Shown here: positions 43,043 through 52,337 of the stretch, piece by piece
Layout: the number at the start of each line of letters is the position of its first letter
Position numbering within the stretch: position 1 is the stretch's first letter
From: UBA2330 sp049293015
GTDB taxonomy: Bacteria > Bacteroidota > Ignavibacteria > Tepidaquicellales > Tepidaquicellaceae
DNA length: 64,000 nucleotides
Assembly (NCBI GenBank): GCA_049293015.1
Contig: JBATSB010000111.1
Location: 1 to 64,000, forward strand
Reading direction: 5' to 3'
Made by a program: the position numbers and the translations under genes
The notes under the pieces: generated by a model
Database searches by the model: none
What the model was told of the DNA's origin: nothing
Seen by the model: the letters and a program-made list of their open reading frames with translations, nothing else

Positions 43043-45187
43043 TCACTTAATTGTTTCCTTCTTTTTATGAACACCGTTTTGAATAACTTTTTTTCTTAAA
43101 GATTCTTTCAACTCCTTTTCAGTTTTTATTACGGCTTTCTTTAATAAAAATTCCTGAATATTCTTTTTCTCAAACTGAATATCATTCAATTTAAGAAAAT
43201 CTTCTTTGCGGATATAAGAACCGTCATCAAGCATTACCCAAGTTTTTGCAGTGTCTGTAAGATATAATTTGAGAATATCGATAGCATCCTGTTTAATTCT
43301 TTTATCTTCAATAGGAAAAAATATCTCGACTCTCCTGTCAAAATTTCTCTGCATAATATCAGCACTGCCGAAGTAAAGTTTTGGCTCACCGTTGTTATGG
43401 AAATAATATGCGCGGCTGTGCTCGAGGAATCTTCCCACTATACTATAAACATTAATGTTGTCGCTTAACCCTTCAACCTGCGGACGTAGCCTGCAGATAC
43501 CTCTTGTAATCAGATCAATCTTTACACCTGCTTTTGAAGCCTGATAAAGTTTTAAAATAACTTCTTCATCAACAACTGAATTATTTTTAAATAAAATATA
43601 TCCGTTATTATTTTCTTTATGCGATTTTATTTCATCATCAATAAGTTTCAGCACTTTCCTTCTTAGGGTGATAGGTGCAACAAGTAATTTGTTAAATGAC
43701 TTTTGTTTGGAATAACCGGTCAGGTAATTAAATAGATTTGAAGCATCTTTACAAAAATCCTGATCAGTAGTAAAAAGACCAAAGTCTGTATATATCCTGG
43801 ACGTAACCGAGTTGTAATTTCCTGTACTTAAATGCAGATATCTTTTCATTCCTTTTTTTTCTTTTCTTACAACAAGTGCCATTTTACAGTGAGTCTTAAG
43901 ACCAACAAGACCATAGACCACGTGAACGCCTGCATTTTCTAATTCTCTTGCCCAGATAATATTATTCTCTTCATCAAATCTGGCTTTGAGTTCGACTACG
44001 GCTGTTACCTGAATACCGTTTTCTGCAGCTTCAATAAGTGATTTGATAATTAATGAATCACCGCTGGTCCTGTAAAGTGTAAGCTTGATAGCATATACAT
44101 TAGGGTCTTCAGCAGACTGTGCAATGAATTCACTGACTGATGAAAAGGAATAAAAAGGATGATGAAGCATTATGTCATTTTCGGAAATTGCTTTAAAAAA
44201 ATCTTCTTCCTGTCTGAAGTATGAAGAAATTCTTGGAGTAAAACCTTCGTACTTTAATTCTCTTATATCGATCTTATAAAGTGACATAAGATCGCCAAGA
44301 TTGAGCATTCCGTCTATTTTATAAATTTCATTATTCTCAGCCTTTAAAATGTTTTTCAGATATGTAAGAAGTTTATCGGGCATTTTGTTATCTACTTCAA
44401 GTCTTACCAAAATCCCCAGTCTTCTTTTTTTTACTTCTTCTTCAATAAGAGTAAGCAGGTCTGCAGCTTCTTCTTCTTCAAGTTCCAGATCAGCATTTCT
44501 TGTAATACGAAAAGCATATGACTCAATTACATTCATTCCAGGGAAAAGCTTAACTGCATTAGCTTTAATTATATTTTCAAGTAAAATAAAATGATGTTCC
44601 TTTCCATTATTAATCAGATAGAACCTGGAAATATTATTTGGTATCTGAATTACACAGACTTTTTCCTCGACGATCTCAGTATCAGGATCATCAAGTATAA
44701 TTGCAAGAGCAAGGCTTCTGTTTATTAAATTAGGAAAAGGGTGTACGTTGTCAATTGCAAGCGGTGTTAGAACAGGAAATAACTCCTGGTCAAAATATTT
44801 GTCTAATATTGATTTTTTTTCTTCATTAAGCTTTTCATAATTCAGGAATTCAATTTTATTGGATTTCAGCAGCGGTTTAATCTCATCATTAAATATCCTG
44901 TGCAGATCTTCAACTTGCGGAGTAAGAACTTCAAACACCTTATCCTGTTGTTCCTGTGCTGTCATACCGTCAGTGGAAAGATCATTCACATGGCTTGTGA
45001 CCTGCCTTTTTAGTCCGGCAAATCTGATCATAAAAAACTCATCCAGATTTGTACTGAAGATCGAAAGGAATTTAAGTCTTTCAAGTAAAGGTTGAGAAGC
45101 ATCTTTTGCTTCTTCTAAAACTCTTTTGTTGAATTCAATCCAGCTTAATTCCCTGTTTAAAAAATATTCTGATTTTTTCTTTGACAT
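43043..45187 (-). CDS. ppk1: Polyphosphate kinase 1
   Basis: 714 residues, normal length. It reversibly polymerises the gamma-phosphate of ATP into polyphosphate. The N-terminus FLNRELSWIEFNKRVLEEA, the STNLDEFFMIRFAGLK helix and the catalytic phospholipase-D-like half with the phosphohistidine candidate in GLKTHCKMALVVRKE and HLSTGNYN are diagnostic. DIMQRNFDRRVEIFFPI closes the second catalytic subdomain. It is the first gene of a minus-strand pair with carB. No exopolyphosphatase gene is adjacent. Confidence 0.95.
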   Translation of the reverse strand: MSKKKSEYFLNRELSWIEFNKRVLEEAKDASQPLLERLKFLSIFSTNLDEFFMIRFAGLKRQVTSHVNDLSTDGMTAQEQQDKVFEVLTPQVEDLHRIFNDEIKPLLKSNKIEFLNYEKLNEEKKSILDKYFDQELFPVLTPLAIDNVHPFPNLINRSLALAIILDDPDTEIVEEKVCVIQIPNNISRFYLINNGKEHHFILLENIIKANAVKLFPGMNVIESYAFRITRNADLELEEEEAADLLTLIEEEVKKRRLGILVRLEVDNKMPDKLLTYLKNILKAENNEIYKIDGMLNLGDLMSLYKIDIRELKYEGFTPRISSYFRQEEDFFKAISENDIMLHHPFYSFSSVSEFIAQSAEDPNVYAIKLTLYRTSGDSLIIKSLIEAAENGIQVTAVVELKARFDEENNIIWARELENAGVHVVYGLVGLKTHCKMALVVRKEKKGMKRYLHLSTGNYNSVTSRIYTDFGLFTTDQDFCKDASNLFNYLTGYSKQKSFNKLLVAPITLRRKVLKLIDDEIKSHKENNNGYILFKNNSVVDEEVILKLYQASKAGVKIDLITRGICRLRPQVEGLSDNINVYSIVGRFLEHSRAYYFHNNGEPKLYFGSADIMQRNFDRRVEIFFPIEDKRIKQDAIDILKLYLTDTAKTWVMLDDGSYIRKEDFLKLNDIQFEKKNIQEFLLKKAVIKTEKELKESLRKKVIQNGVHKKKETIK

Positions 45188-45312
45188 GGAAATAAATTTA
45201 ATTTTAATAGCTAAGATTTTCTATGTAAATTTTTTTATTTTATATGACTTGTTTAAAAACATAAACATTCCGAATTTGTGATGCCCCGACATTTAAAAAT
45301 TAAACCTATTTT

Positions 45313-47655
45313 ATGGGGAAAAAAATATTTAATTTAGTAAGGTTTACAACATATCTTTCTTGCACTTTCCTGTTTCTTTCTTTTGCTTCAAACTCCAATG
45401 CTGTTACAATTACCGATGACTTAGATCCTGAGACTTCACTTTGGCTTCAACGTGTTAGTGCAGCAGGTGGAACAGTTTCTGACAGTATAATTTCTGCAGT
45501 TGATGATTATATTAAAGAGATAAAGGGTTTAAAATATCAGACCTTAAATATCAGGGACAGGATATTTCGTGAGAATTGGTTTTGCGGAAATTTTAATGCT
45601 GCTTTTGTACCGATAATTGTAAATCCAACTGGTTCTCCGGTAGCTATGGGAAATACAACAGATATTAATAGAAATTTTACTTCTTCAAATTATAAAGATA
45701 CCGGGAAATACAGCGGATTAAAAGGGAACGGAGTAAACCAGTATATTGAAACAGGATTTACACCTTCACTGATAAATGAATTCCCGTTAAATGATGTATA
45801 TTTTTTATTCTATTGCCTTACAGATTCAGTAGATTACGGAAGATCGGGCAGCAGGGGAACTTCGGGAAGCGGATTTTATGCTTATCCAAAATTTGTTACA
45901 GGAAATTCACATTTTGTATTAAATTCCAGTACAGGAGGGGTTGTAGTATTTCAGTCTATTAAAGGTTACACTCTTCATCAAAGATCAAACAGTCAGGAAA
46001 TAAAATCATATTATTCATTGGGTCAGGTTGGTTCATCCCAGATAGTTTCTACTTCAAAGCCGGATAAACAAATTTATATAGGTGCTTTTAATAATAACGG
46101 CGTAACTGACACATATTCCACTACAAGATACGGCGGATATTCATTGGGTAAAAGTTTTTCTGATCAGGCGAGAGTTGTACATTTCAATGCTGTTCAAAGA
46201 TTAATGTCCAGACTTGGAAGAAAATTGCCTGAGTCAGTACAGACTGATTTGAAATCAAATCTCATTACATTTTCGGGTAAAAATCTTATAGTAAATTATG
46301 AAACTCGAAATAACGGAAATATCAAGTTTGGTCTTAGTGATATTAATGGAAATGTAATAAGTGGCTATTCTGTAGATAACTGTATTCCATTATCTGGAAA
46401 TGAATTTACAAAAACAGTTTCATGGAATTCAGGAAATGATCTTAGCTCTCTGGTAAATACACCATTATATTTAAATATAAGAATGACAGATGCTGATCTT
46501 TATAGTATTCAATTTCAAAATAAAATCGTCCAAACTGACAGTTCAAAGCAAGGATTCAAGATAGGTACTTATAAACAATTCTTTGCTGACACATTATTTA
46601 TAGGGAGTTTTCCAAGTGTTACGAGAAAGATGCATAATCCTGTAAAAGAAACGCAGCCTGTAGTGAGACCGGAGCAAGAATGGGAAGAAAACCGTCTGTT
46701 TACAACTTATAGCAATGTAACATATTCGAAAAGTATAGAGCAAAACAGAATGGTATTCAAAATGTGGCTAAGGGCTGTTACTAGCACATATAGACTACCG
46801 GTATATTATGAATCAATAGATGGTGTAAACTGGACCAGACCTGTACTTGAGCAGTTTAAATTTAATAACAGCATGGAAAATAATATCATGTCTGATGCTC
46901 CTTATCCCGGAGGTTTATACACAGTAATTGATGATTCACTTTATAATCAATCAGATTCAACAAGAAGATATAAATCTATGTACAACACACACTCTAATGG
47001 TTTAAGCTATCTTAATGTTTCATTTTCATATGATGGTATAACCTGGATACCTTATGCAGATAATCCAGTAGGATATACTGGAGAAGATCTGACATCAAGT
47101 GGTTGGAATCCTGTAGTTGGAAAATACTTAGGATATTTCAGAGATTCACTAGGAATAAGAAACGTTTCAAGATACGTAAGCAATGACTGGATAAACTGGA
47201 CGAAAACGGGAAAAGTATTAGTGCCGGATGCAAATGACCAACCAGTTACAGGATACTATAATTTGCATGTATTATTCAAAGACAGTGTTTACTGGGGATT
47301 TCTGGGACACTTACAGCTTAATGCAAACGGGGAAGAAAATCCTTCGAATCCATCACGAACGGATAACACAGTTCATATTGAATTGGTGTTTTCAAGAGAC
47401 GGAATAAATTTCACCAGATGCGGTAATAGAATGCCGTTTCTAGATATAGGAACACTTGCTGCATGGGATGATCAATGTATTTATTCTATAGGTGTACCTA
47501 TAGTTGTTGGCAATGAATATTATTATTATTATAATGGATTTAACACAAAACATATGTGGACAGCACCTCCACCTGCAAATGGTCAGCCAAAGACTGCACA
47601 GGTTGGATTGGCGAAAATAGGAATAGACAGATTTGTTTCTTTGTCAACATATTAA
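45313..47655 (+). CDS. Large secreted protein: LamG-like/phage-associated N-terminal region plus five-bladed propeller (GH43/GH32-like)
   Basis: 780 residues with a signal peptide (hydrophobic 10-27). Residues ~35-310 resemble a concanavalin/LamG-type region often seen in phage or prophage structural proteins (LKGNGVNQYIETGF, YSLGKSFSDQARVVHFNAVQRLMSRLGRKL). Residues ~440-770 look like a glycosidase-type propeller: YYESIDGVNWTRP, FSYDGITWIPYAD, VSNDWINWTKTG, FSRDGINFTRCG. The end VGLAKIGIDRFVSLSTY stops where related proteins usually continue into a beta-sandwich, so the C-terminus may be shortened. There is no T9SS sorting domain. Catalytic acids could not be assigned. Confidence 0.65.
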   Translation: MGKKIFNLVRFTTYLSCTFLFLSFASNSNAVTITDDLDPETSLWLQRVSAAGGTVSDSIISAVDDYIKEIKGLKYQTLNIRDRIFRENWFCGNFNAAFVPIIVNPTGSPVAMGNTTDINRNFTSSNYKDTGKYSGLKGNGVNQYIETGFTPSLINEFPLNDVYFLFYCLTDSVDYGRSGSRGTSGSGFYAYPKFVTGNSHFVLNSSTGGVVVFQSIKGYTLHQRSNSQEIKSYYSLGQVGSSQIVSTSKPDKQIYIGAFNNNGVTDTYSTTRYGGYSLGKSFSDQARVVHFNAVQRLMSRLGRKLPESVQTDLKSNLITFSGKNLIVNYETRNNGNIKFGLSDINGNVISGYSVDNCIPLSGNEFTKTVSWNSGNDLSSLVNTPLYLNIRMTDADLYSIQFQNKIVQTDSSKQGFKIGTYKQFFADTLFIGSFPSVTRKMHNPVKETQPVVRPEQEWEENRLFTTYSNVTYSKSIEQNRMVFKMWLRAVTSTYRLPVYYESIDGVNWTRPVLEQFKFNNSMENNIMSDAPYPGGLYTVIDDSLYNQSDSTRRYKSMYNTHSNGLSYLNVSFSYDGITWIPYADNPVGYTGEDLTSSGWNPVVGKYLGYFRDSLGIRNVSRYVSNDWINWTKTGKVLVPDANDQPVTGYYNLHVLFKDSVYWGFLGHLQLNANGEENPSNPSRTDNTVHIELVFSRDGINFTRCGNRMPFLDIGTLAAWDDQCIYSIGVPIVVGNEYYYYYNGFNTKHMWTAPPPANGQPKTAQVGLAKIGIDRFVSLSTY

Positions 47656-47681
47656 GTTTTAAAACAAATATGTAATAAGAT

Positions 47682-48125
47682 ATGAATAATGAGCTCAGAA
47701 CTTTATTTGGTTTTAATGAAATCACAATGAAACTGAATATGTCAGATATCACACAGGCGGAGAGTCTCAGGTATCCAGAAAAAGGAGGAAATTGTATAAA
47801 CTGGATACTTGGGCATATAGTTTTAACAAGAGATCTAATACTTGAGATGACAGGAAATAAAAAACTTTGTAGTGAAGAAAGCCAGAAGAAATATAAAAAG
47901 GGATCTGTAGCAATTGATTCAAACGAAGCAGAAGAAATATCTGAGCTTCTGAATAAATATAATAAGTCACAGGAAATACTTCTTAGGACGCTTAATGAAA
48001 AGGATTTCAGTTTTGAAACGGAAGTTAATGAAAATTTGATAGGGTTGGGATTTCATGAAGCGTATCATTTAGGTCAGATAGGGTTGTTAAGGAGGATGAC
48101 AGGTAGAAAAAGTCTGATAGGGTAA
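47682..48125 (+). CDS. DinB-family four-helix protein
   Basis: 147 residues. NCINWILGHIVLTRDLIL carries the first metal-site histidine and GFHEAYHLGQIGLLRRMTG the last two (H-x3-H), the DinB/YfiT pattern. Such proteins bind divalent metal and may act as thiol-dependent transferases; the specific reaction is unknown. It is 27 bp after the propeller gene. A palindrome begins 8 bp after its stop. Confidence 0.85.
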   Translation: MNNELRTLFGFNEITMKLNMSDITQAESLRYPEKGGNCINWILGHIVLTRDLILEMTGNKKLCSEESQKKYKKGSVAIDSNEAEEISELLNKYNKSQEILLRTLNEKDFSFETEVNENLIGLGFHEAYHLGQIGLLRRMTGRKSLIG

Positions 48126-48133
48126 TATCTAAA

Positions 48134-48281
48134 AAAACCGTTAAAACGGTTTTTTACCTGCATAAACTAAGATTACAATTACAGTAACAATTTAATTTTC
48201 TATCATTATTCACTCTGAAAGAAACATTCACATCTTCTATTGACTTAGATTATTTCTAACATAAACCGTTAAAACGGTTTT
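48134..48281. repeat. Palindrome pair at 128-bp pitch between convergent dinB-like and msrB genes
   Basis: AAAACCGTTAAAACGGTTTT at 48134-48153 (same sequence as 34033-34052) and TAAACCGTTAAAACGGTTTT at 48262-48281. They lie 8 and 10 bp from the two converging stop codons, each followed by T-runs in the transcript direction, so they can serve as terminators. The spacer has no gene. Confidence 0.88.
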
Positions 48282-48291
48282 TACCCAATCC

Positions 48292-48819
48292 TCACCTCTC
48301 AACAAATTTCAAAGATACCGAATTTATACAATATCGTAATCCCGTTGGTGCAGGTCCGTCATCAAATACATGACCTAAATGACCGCCGCATCGGCTGCAT
48401 AATACTTCATCCCGTGTCATGCCTTTTGAATTATCCAACCCTACTATTATGTTCTTTTCACTATAAGGTTCGTAAAAACTCGGCCAGCCCGTTCCTGAAT
48501 CAAACTTTGATCCAGATTCAAATAACTCCTGCCCGCAACCAATACATAGATATTTTCCTGATCTTTTATTTTTATCATATTCTCCTGTAAATGCACGTTC
48601 AGTTCCTTTTTGTCTGGTCACCCGATATTCTTCTTCTGTCAATGTTCTACGCCACTCTTCTTCTGTCTTCGTAACTTCAAACTCAGAAATACTCTCCTCT
48701 TTTACCTGTGACTTTATCGAATCCTGAATATTGCCAAGTGTTATTTCTTCTTTTTCCGAACATGAAACTAATGTTATTAACATTAATATTATTGTTAACA
48801 TAATTGATTTTATAATCAT
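48292..48819 (-). CDS. msrB: Peptide-methionine (R)-S-oxide reductase, lipoprotein form
   Basis: 175 residues. The N-terminal lipobox LVSC (Cys ~20) makes it a periplasm-facing lipoprotein. MsrB signature: TEEEYRVTRQKGTERAFTGEYDKNKRSGKY in pieces, the structural zinc pairs CIGCG and CSRCG, FDSGTGWPSFYEP, GGHLGHVFDDGPAPTGLRYC and catalytic Cys in RYCINSVSLKF. It repairs oxidised methionine in exported proteins. A peroxiredoxin gene lies 0.85 kb away, which fits an oxidative-stress neighbourhood. Confidence 0.94.
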   Translation of the reverse strand: MIIKSIMLTIILMLITLVSCSEKEEITLGNIQDSIKSQVKEESISEFEVTKTEEEWRRTLTEEEYRVTRQKGTERAFTGEYDKNKRSGKYLCIGCGQELFESGSKFDSGTGWPSFYEPYSEKNIIVGLDNSKGMTRDEVLCSRCGGHLGHVFDDGPAPTGLRYCINSVSLKFVER

Positions 48820-48891
48820 TTTTATTTTAAAAATTTTATGTGTGTGCTTTAACCTATATATTTTCTGACAAGTTCATCCCCAAAAAAATTA

Positions 48892-49287
48892 TCAAACAAG
48901 ATATTCACTATATAACTCTAAAATTCTTCTGTATTCTTTTACCGCTTCATCTTTATTATAGCCCTCCTGTTGTATAGTAAAGGAAAGCGATTTTAATTTT
49001 CCTGCACATTCTAATGACTTTGTCAGATGATCACTAACAGAAAGCTGCTTGTGCATACCTGTAAATATAGTTGCTGTTGCTGTAAATACTGCTACTATTC
49101 CGCAGGTCCATTTCCAGGCAACAGCTCCTTCTCCTGCAACAGGTCCGGTAAAAGCTGTTAATCCTGCTAAAAGAGTTGCAAGTACACTGGCGATCAAACT
49201 TATCATTATATATCTGGAATTTGTTTTCCTTAGCTTTATATAATTTTTCTCCGACTTTAAAAGACTTTCCCGAATTTCGTTTGTCAT
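48892..49287 (-). CDS. Small protein with two adjacent membrane helices (SLATT/DUF4231-like architecture)
   Basis: 131 residues: an N-terminal charged helix (ESLLKSEKNYIKLRKTNSRY), two membrane helices (~28-48 and ~58-80) joined by a short G/A-rich turn, then a helical cytosolic tail (LSVSDHLTKSLECAGKLKSLSF). This layout is like SLATT and DUF4231 two-helix proteins, some of which are pore effectors of defence systems. No nucleotide-sensing or nuclease partner is present here, so a defence role is not supported. Confidence 0.6.
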   Translation of the reverse strand: MTNEIRESLLKSEKNYIKLRKTNSRYIMISLIASVLATLLAGLTAFTGPVAGEGAVAWKWTCGIVAVFTATATIFTGMHKQLSVSDHLTKSLECAGKLKSLSFTIQQEGYNKDEAVKEYRRILELYSEYLV

Positions 49288-49665
49288 TTTATTTCTCCTG
49301 TGAATTTAGTTTTAACAAATATAATAAAAATAATTTTTTGAATTTTTGTTTATTTTTATATTCAGTGTTGTCCAATACGTTTTGAAAAATAAATAATTAG
49401 TCTGATTTAAATATATTTGAAAATGCAGTTTATTGCTTTTAAAAAAATTAATTCTCATTCTAAATTTATCAAAAAAAATATATCTCGACATTTACAGACT
49501 CAAGTTTGGGAAAACTCTTAAAATTGAAACTCAATTTAAAGCTCACTTCCGGCAATTTATCACCAATCATTTCTTTAATCCGAAAAAGAAAAATATTATA
49601 GTCGAAAATCATTTAATAATTTAATACTTTAGAAAAACGTTTTATAAACTTTAAACTAATGTATC
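49288..49665. other. Gene-free AT-rich gap
   Basis: 378 bp between the two-helix protein gene and the peroxiredoxin gene. It is highly AT-rich. A 63-codon frame at 49433-49624 is K/I/F/N-rich with no structure, and I do not consider it a gene. Divergent promoters for the flanking genes must lie here, but I could not assign boxes. Confidence 0.6.
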
Positions 49666-50304
49666 ATGGCAGCACTAAGATTAGGCGACACAGCACCGGA
49701 TTTTACAGCAATGACTACCGAAGGTGAAATCATGTTTCATAAATGGCTTGGAGATAAATGGGGTGTTCTTTTTTCCCATCCAGCTGACTTTACACCTGTA
49801 TGTACAACTGAACTAGGTATGGTTTCTAAACTCAAAGATGAATTTGATAAACGAAATGTAAAAGTAATTGGACTAAGCGTAGATCCGCTTGACTCACATT
49901 TGAAATGGATCAGTGACATAAATGAAACTCAGAATACAAATGTCAACTTTCCGATGATCGCTGATGAAGATAAGTATGTTGCTAATCTTTATGATATGAT
50001 ACATCCAAATGCAGATAATACTTTAACTGTAAGATCTGTTTTTATTATCGGACCGGATAAAAAAATTAAACTTTCTCTTACTTATCCGGCTTCTACCGGT
50101 AGAGACTTTTTTGAAATTTTAAGAGCAATAGATTCTCTTCAGCTAACTGCAAATTATTCAGTGGCTACACCTGTCAACTGGAAAGACGGCGATGATTGCA
50201 TTATCGTTAATTCTATTTCTAATGAAGATGCTGTAAATAAATTTCCAAAAGGCTTTATAGAAGTAAAACCTTACCTGAGAGTAACTCCTCAGCCAAATAA
50301 GTAA
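49666..50304 (+). CDS. Peroxiredoxin, 1-Cys (Prx6) type
   Basis: 212 residues. The peroxidatic cysteine is C46 in SHPADFTPVCTTELG, with the family threonine at 43. The Prx6-type C-terminal extension is present (RAIDSLQLTANYSVATPVNWKDGDD). No resolving cysteine is seen near the C-terminus, which fits the 1-Cys class. It reduces peroxides with thiol reductants. A stable hairpin follows its stop. Confidence 0.94.
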   Translation: MAALRLGDTAPDFTAMTTEGEIMFHKWLGDKWGVLFSHPADFTPVCTTELGMVSKLKDEFDKRNVKVIGLSVDPLDSHLKWISDINETQNTNVNFPMIADEDKYVANLYDMIHPNADNTLTVRSVFIIGPDKKIKLSLTYPASTGRDFFEILRAIDSLQLTANYSVATPVNWKDGDDCIIVNSISNEDAVNKFPKGFIEVKPYLRVTPQPNK

Positions 50305-50323
50305 TTAATTCATTTTGATTTAT

Positions 50324-50357
50324 CATAACAGACAAATTTTTTACTTTGTCTGTTATG
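50324..50357 (+). terminator. Hairpin after the peroxiredoxin gene, probable terminator
   Basis: 13-bp perfect arms, CATAACAGACAAA (50324-50336) and TTTGTCTGTTATG (50345-50357), with an 8-nt loop, 20 bp after the stop. The T-run after the stem is weak (GTTTATTA). Confidence 0.6.
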
Positions 50358-50544
50358 GTTTATTAAAATCTTCGCAACCATTATAGTAATACACCGTTTT
50401 AACTTCTGTTATTTTTACTGATCTATATCTTTTCACAGTATATTTTACATCTGTGCATTTTTAAGAATAATTATTTTAGCTAAATTAGTTAACACAAATT
50501 CAATTATCGTTAAGAGTTTTTAATCTACTTTTTTTTTAGAATAA

Positions 50545-51225
50545 ATGAAATATTTTTTAATAGCCATATTATGTGTCATTTTTTTAAATGACGGTATATC
50601 TCAAACTGACGGTGTCAGTAAAAACTCATCGCCATTTAAAATTGCAAGACTGAAATACTCAGGCGGAGGGGATTGGTATAATGACCCGTCTGCAGAAATC
50701 AATATGATGGATTATCTAAAAAAAAATACTGTCATTGATGTAGATGAACCTAAATTCTATTCTGTTGATGTCGCCTCTGATGATATCTTTAATTATCCAT
50801 TCATTTTAATTACCGGTCACGGAAACATAGAGTTCTCTCAGTCTGAAGCAGCACGTCTCCGAAAGTATCTTGAATCAGGCGGTTTTTTATATGCAGATGA
50901 TGATTACGGAATGAATGAATCATTTAGAATAGAACTTAAAAAAATATTTCCAGATGATGAGCTACAGGAACTTCCATTCACTCATGAGATCTATAATTCA
51001 CATTTTTCCTTTCCAGGCGGATTGCCTAAGATACATGAGCATGACCAAAAACCCCCGCAGGGATTTGGTATATATAAAAATGGAAGACTTTGCGTTTACT
51101 ATACTTTTGAAACAAATATATCTGACGGATGGGCTGATACAAAAGAACATCAGGATCCTCCCGAAAAAAAAGAAGAGTCTTTTAAAATGGGTACTAACAT
51201 TATTGTTTATTCACTGATGAATTAG
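50545..51225 (+). CDS. Exported DUF4159-domain protein
   Basis: 226 residues with a signal peptide (MKYFLIAILCVIFLNDGISQ). FKIARLKYSGGGDWYNDPSA, ELNMMDYL-like EINMMDYLKKNT, FILITGHGNIEFSQSEAARLRKYLESGGFLYADDDYG and LPFTHEIYNSHFSF are DUF4159 landmarks; the fold resembles the glutamine-amidotransferase-like family seen in gliding-associated and von Willebrand operons. Its function is unknown. It is single here, 39 bp before an AraC regulator on the same strand. Confidence 0.82.
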   Translation: MKYFLIAILCVIFLNDGISQTDGVSKNSSPFKIARLKYSGGGDWYNDPSAEINMMDYLKKNTVIDVDEPKFYSVDVASDDIFNYPFILITGHGNIEFSQSEAARLRKYLESGGFLYADDDYGMNESFRIELKKIFPDDELQELPFTHEIYNSHFSFPGGLPKIHEHDQKPPQGFGIYKNGRLCVYYTFETNISDGWADTKEHQDPPEKKEESFKMGTNIIVYSLMN

Positions 51226-51264
51226 TTATTTCAATTTTAATGTTAATTTTATTTTAATTATAAA

Positions 51265-52170
51265 ATGATCTTAAAAAAATATCCGGATTCGATACCTAAT
51301 GTCAAAGATAATTTCATTGTACATTTTACTTCGCATTCTTCAGAACTCGGCAGGCATATAACGCCTCTTACTGTCAAATGCTCTATGAAGGGACTTGAAA
51401 AATTTCACACATCAGAAAGTTCATACGGTGTAAGTCCAGCTAGTTTTCTGATCTTGAATGAAGGACAAGAATGTGAAAGCTCTATAAAAAATGAATCCGA
51501 ATCTTTCTCGATTTATTTTAAACCCGAGTTTGCAAATTCAGCTTTGAAAAGTCTAATTACTCCAAGTGATAAAATGCTGAATCATTCATTTAAACCTGTA
51601 AGTCAGCCGGTACATTTTTTTGAAAAATTGTATCCGCATAATCAATATCTCTCTCCTGTAATAATGAAAATGAGGCTTGCTTCGAAAGTGAATTATGATG
51701 ATGAAAACTGGCTGAAAGAAAGATATTTTGAATTGCTCTATGGTCTTCTGAAAGTTCACAGAGATTTATATAAAGAAATTGAAAGACTTCCACCGGTAAA
51801 ACTTTCCACTAAAACTGAACTTTACAGACGAGTCAGTATTGCAAAGGAATACATTGATATGGAATTTACTAATGATCTTACACTTGATAAAATTTCAAAA
51901 AAAGCATGTCTGTCACAATTTCATTTCCTCAGAATTTTTAAATCCGTTTATAAACAAACTCCGCATCAGTATCTCACTAAAAAAAGAATTGATAGTGCCA
52001 TAGATCTTTTAAGAAAATCTGACATGTCTGTAACAGAAATCTGCTTTGAGATCGGCTTTGAAAGTGTTAGTTCATTTAGCTGGCTATTTAAAAACAAATT
52101 TGGTTTATCTCCCGAGACATTCAGAGAAAGCTACCGCAGAAATATGATGAAATTCAAACTGCTAAAATAG
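51265..52170 (+). CDS. AraC-family transcription regulator
   Basis: 301 residues. The N-terminal ~170 form a cupin-like effector region (SPASFLILNEGQECESSI). The C-terminal ~100 are the two-helix-turn-helix AraC domain: LTLDKISKKACLSQFHFLRIFKSVY, TPHQYLTKKRIDSAIDLL, MSVTEICFEIGFESVSSFSWLFKNKFGLSPETFRE in segments. It probably controls adjacent genes; the VOC-protein gene starts 168 bp downstream. The effector is unknown. Confidence 0.9.
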   Translation: MILKKYPDSIPNVKDNFIVHFTSHSSELGRHITPLTVKCSMKGLEKFHTSESSYGVSPASFLILNEGQECESSIKNESESFSIYFKPEFANSALKSLITPSDKMLNHSFKPVSQPVHFFEKLYPHNQYLSPVIMKMRLASKVNYDDENWLKERYFELLYGLLKVHRDLYKEIERLPPVKLSTKTELYRRVSIAKEYIDMEFTNDLTLDKISKKACLSQFHFLRIFKSVYKQTPHQYLTKKRIDSAIDLLRKSDMSVTEICFEIGFESVSSFSWLFKNKFGLSPETFRESYRRNMMKFKLLK

Positions 52171-52337
52171 TTCATCTTTATTCTATATAAACCCTGTTTT
52201 ATTTTTCCGCTTCAAAAACTTCGAATTCATTTACACCTCAAATTTCATATTCAAAATTAGCAATAATCAAGAAGTATTCGGTTATTGAAATTCATATATT
52301 TATTAAAATTTTTAAAATCTAAAAATAGGAGATAGAA

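Noticed and set aside
49433..49624. 63-codon frame in the gap before the peroxiredoxin gene
   Set aside because: K/I/F/N-rich low-complexity translation, no ribosome site or family motif, in very AT-rich DNA where such frames are expected by chance.
48892..51225. Possible defence island (two-helix protein, DUF4159, peroxiredoxin)
   Set aside because: No nuclease, nucleotide cyclase, helicase or toxin partner is present and the genes are on different strands with long gaps.
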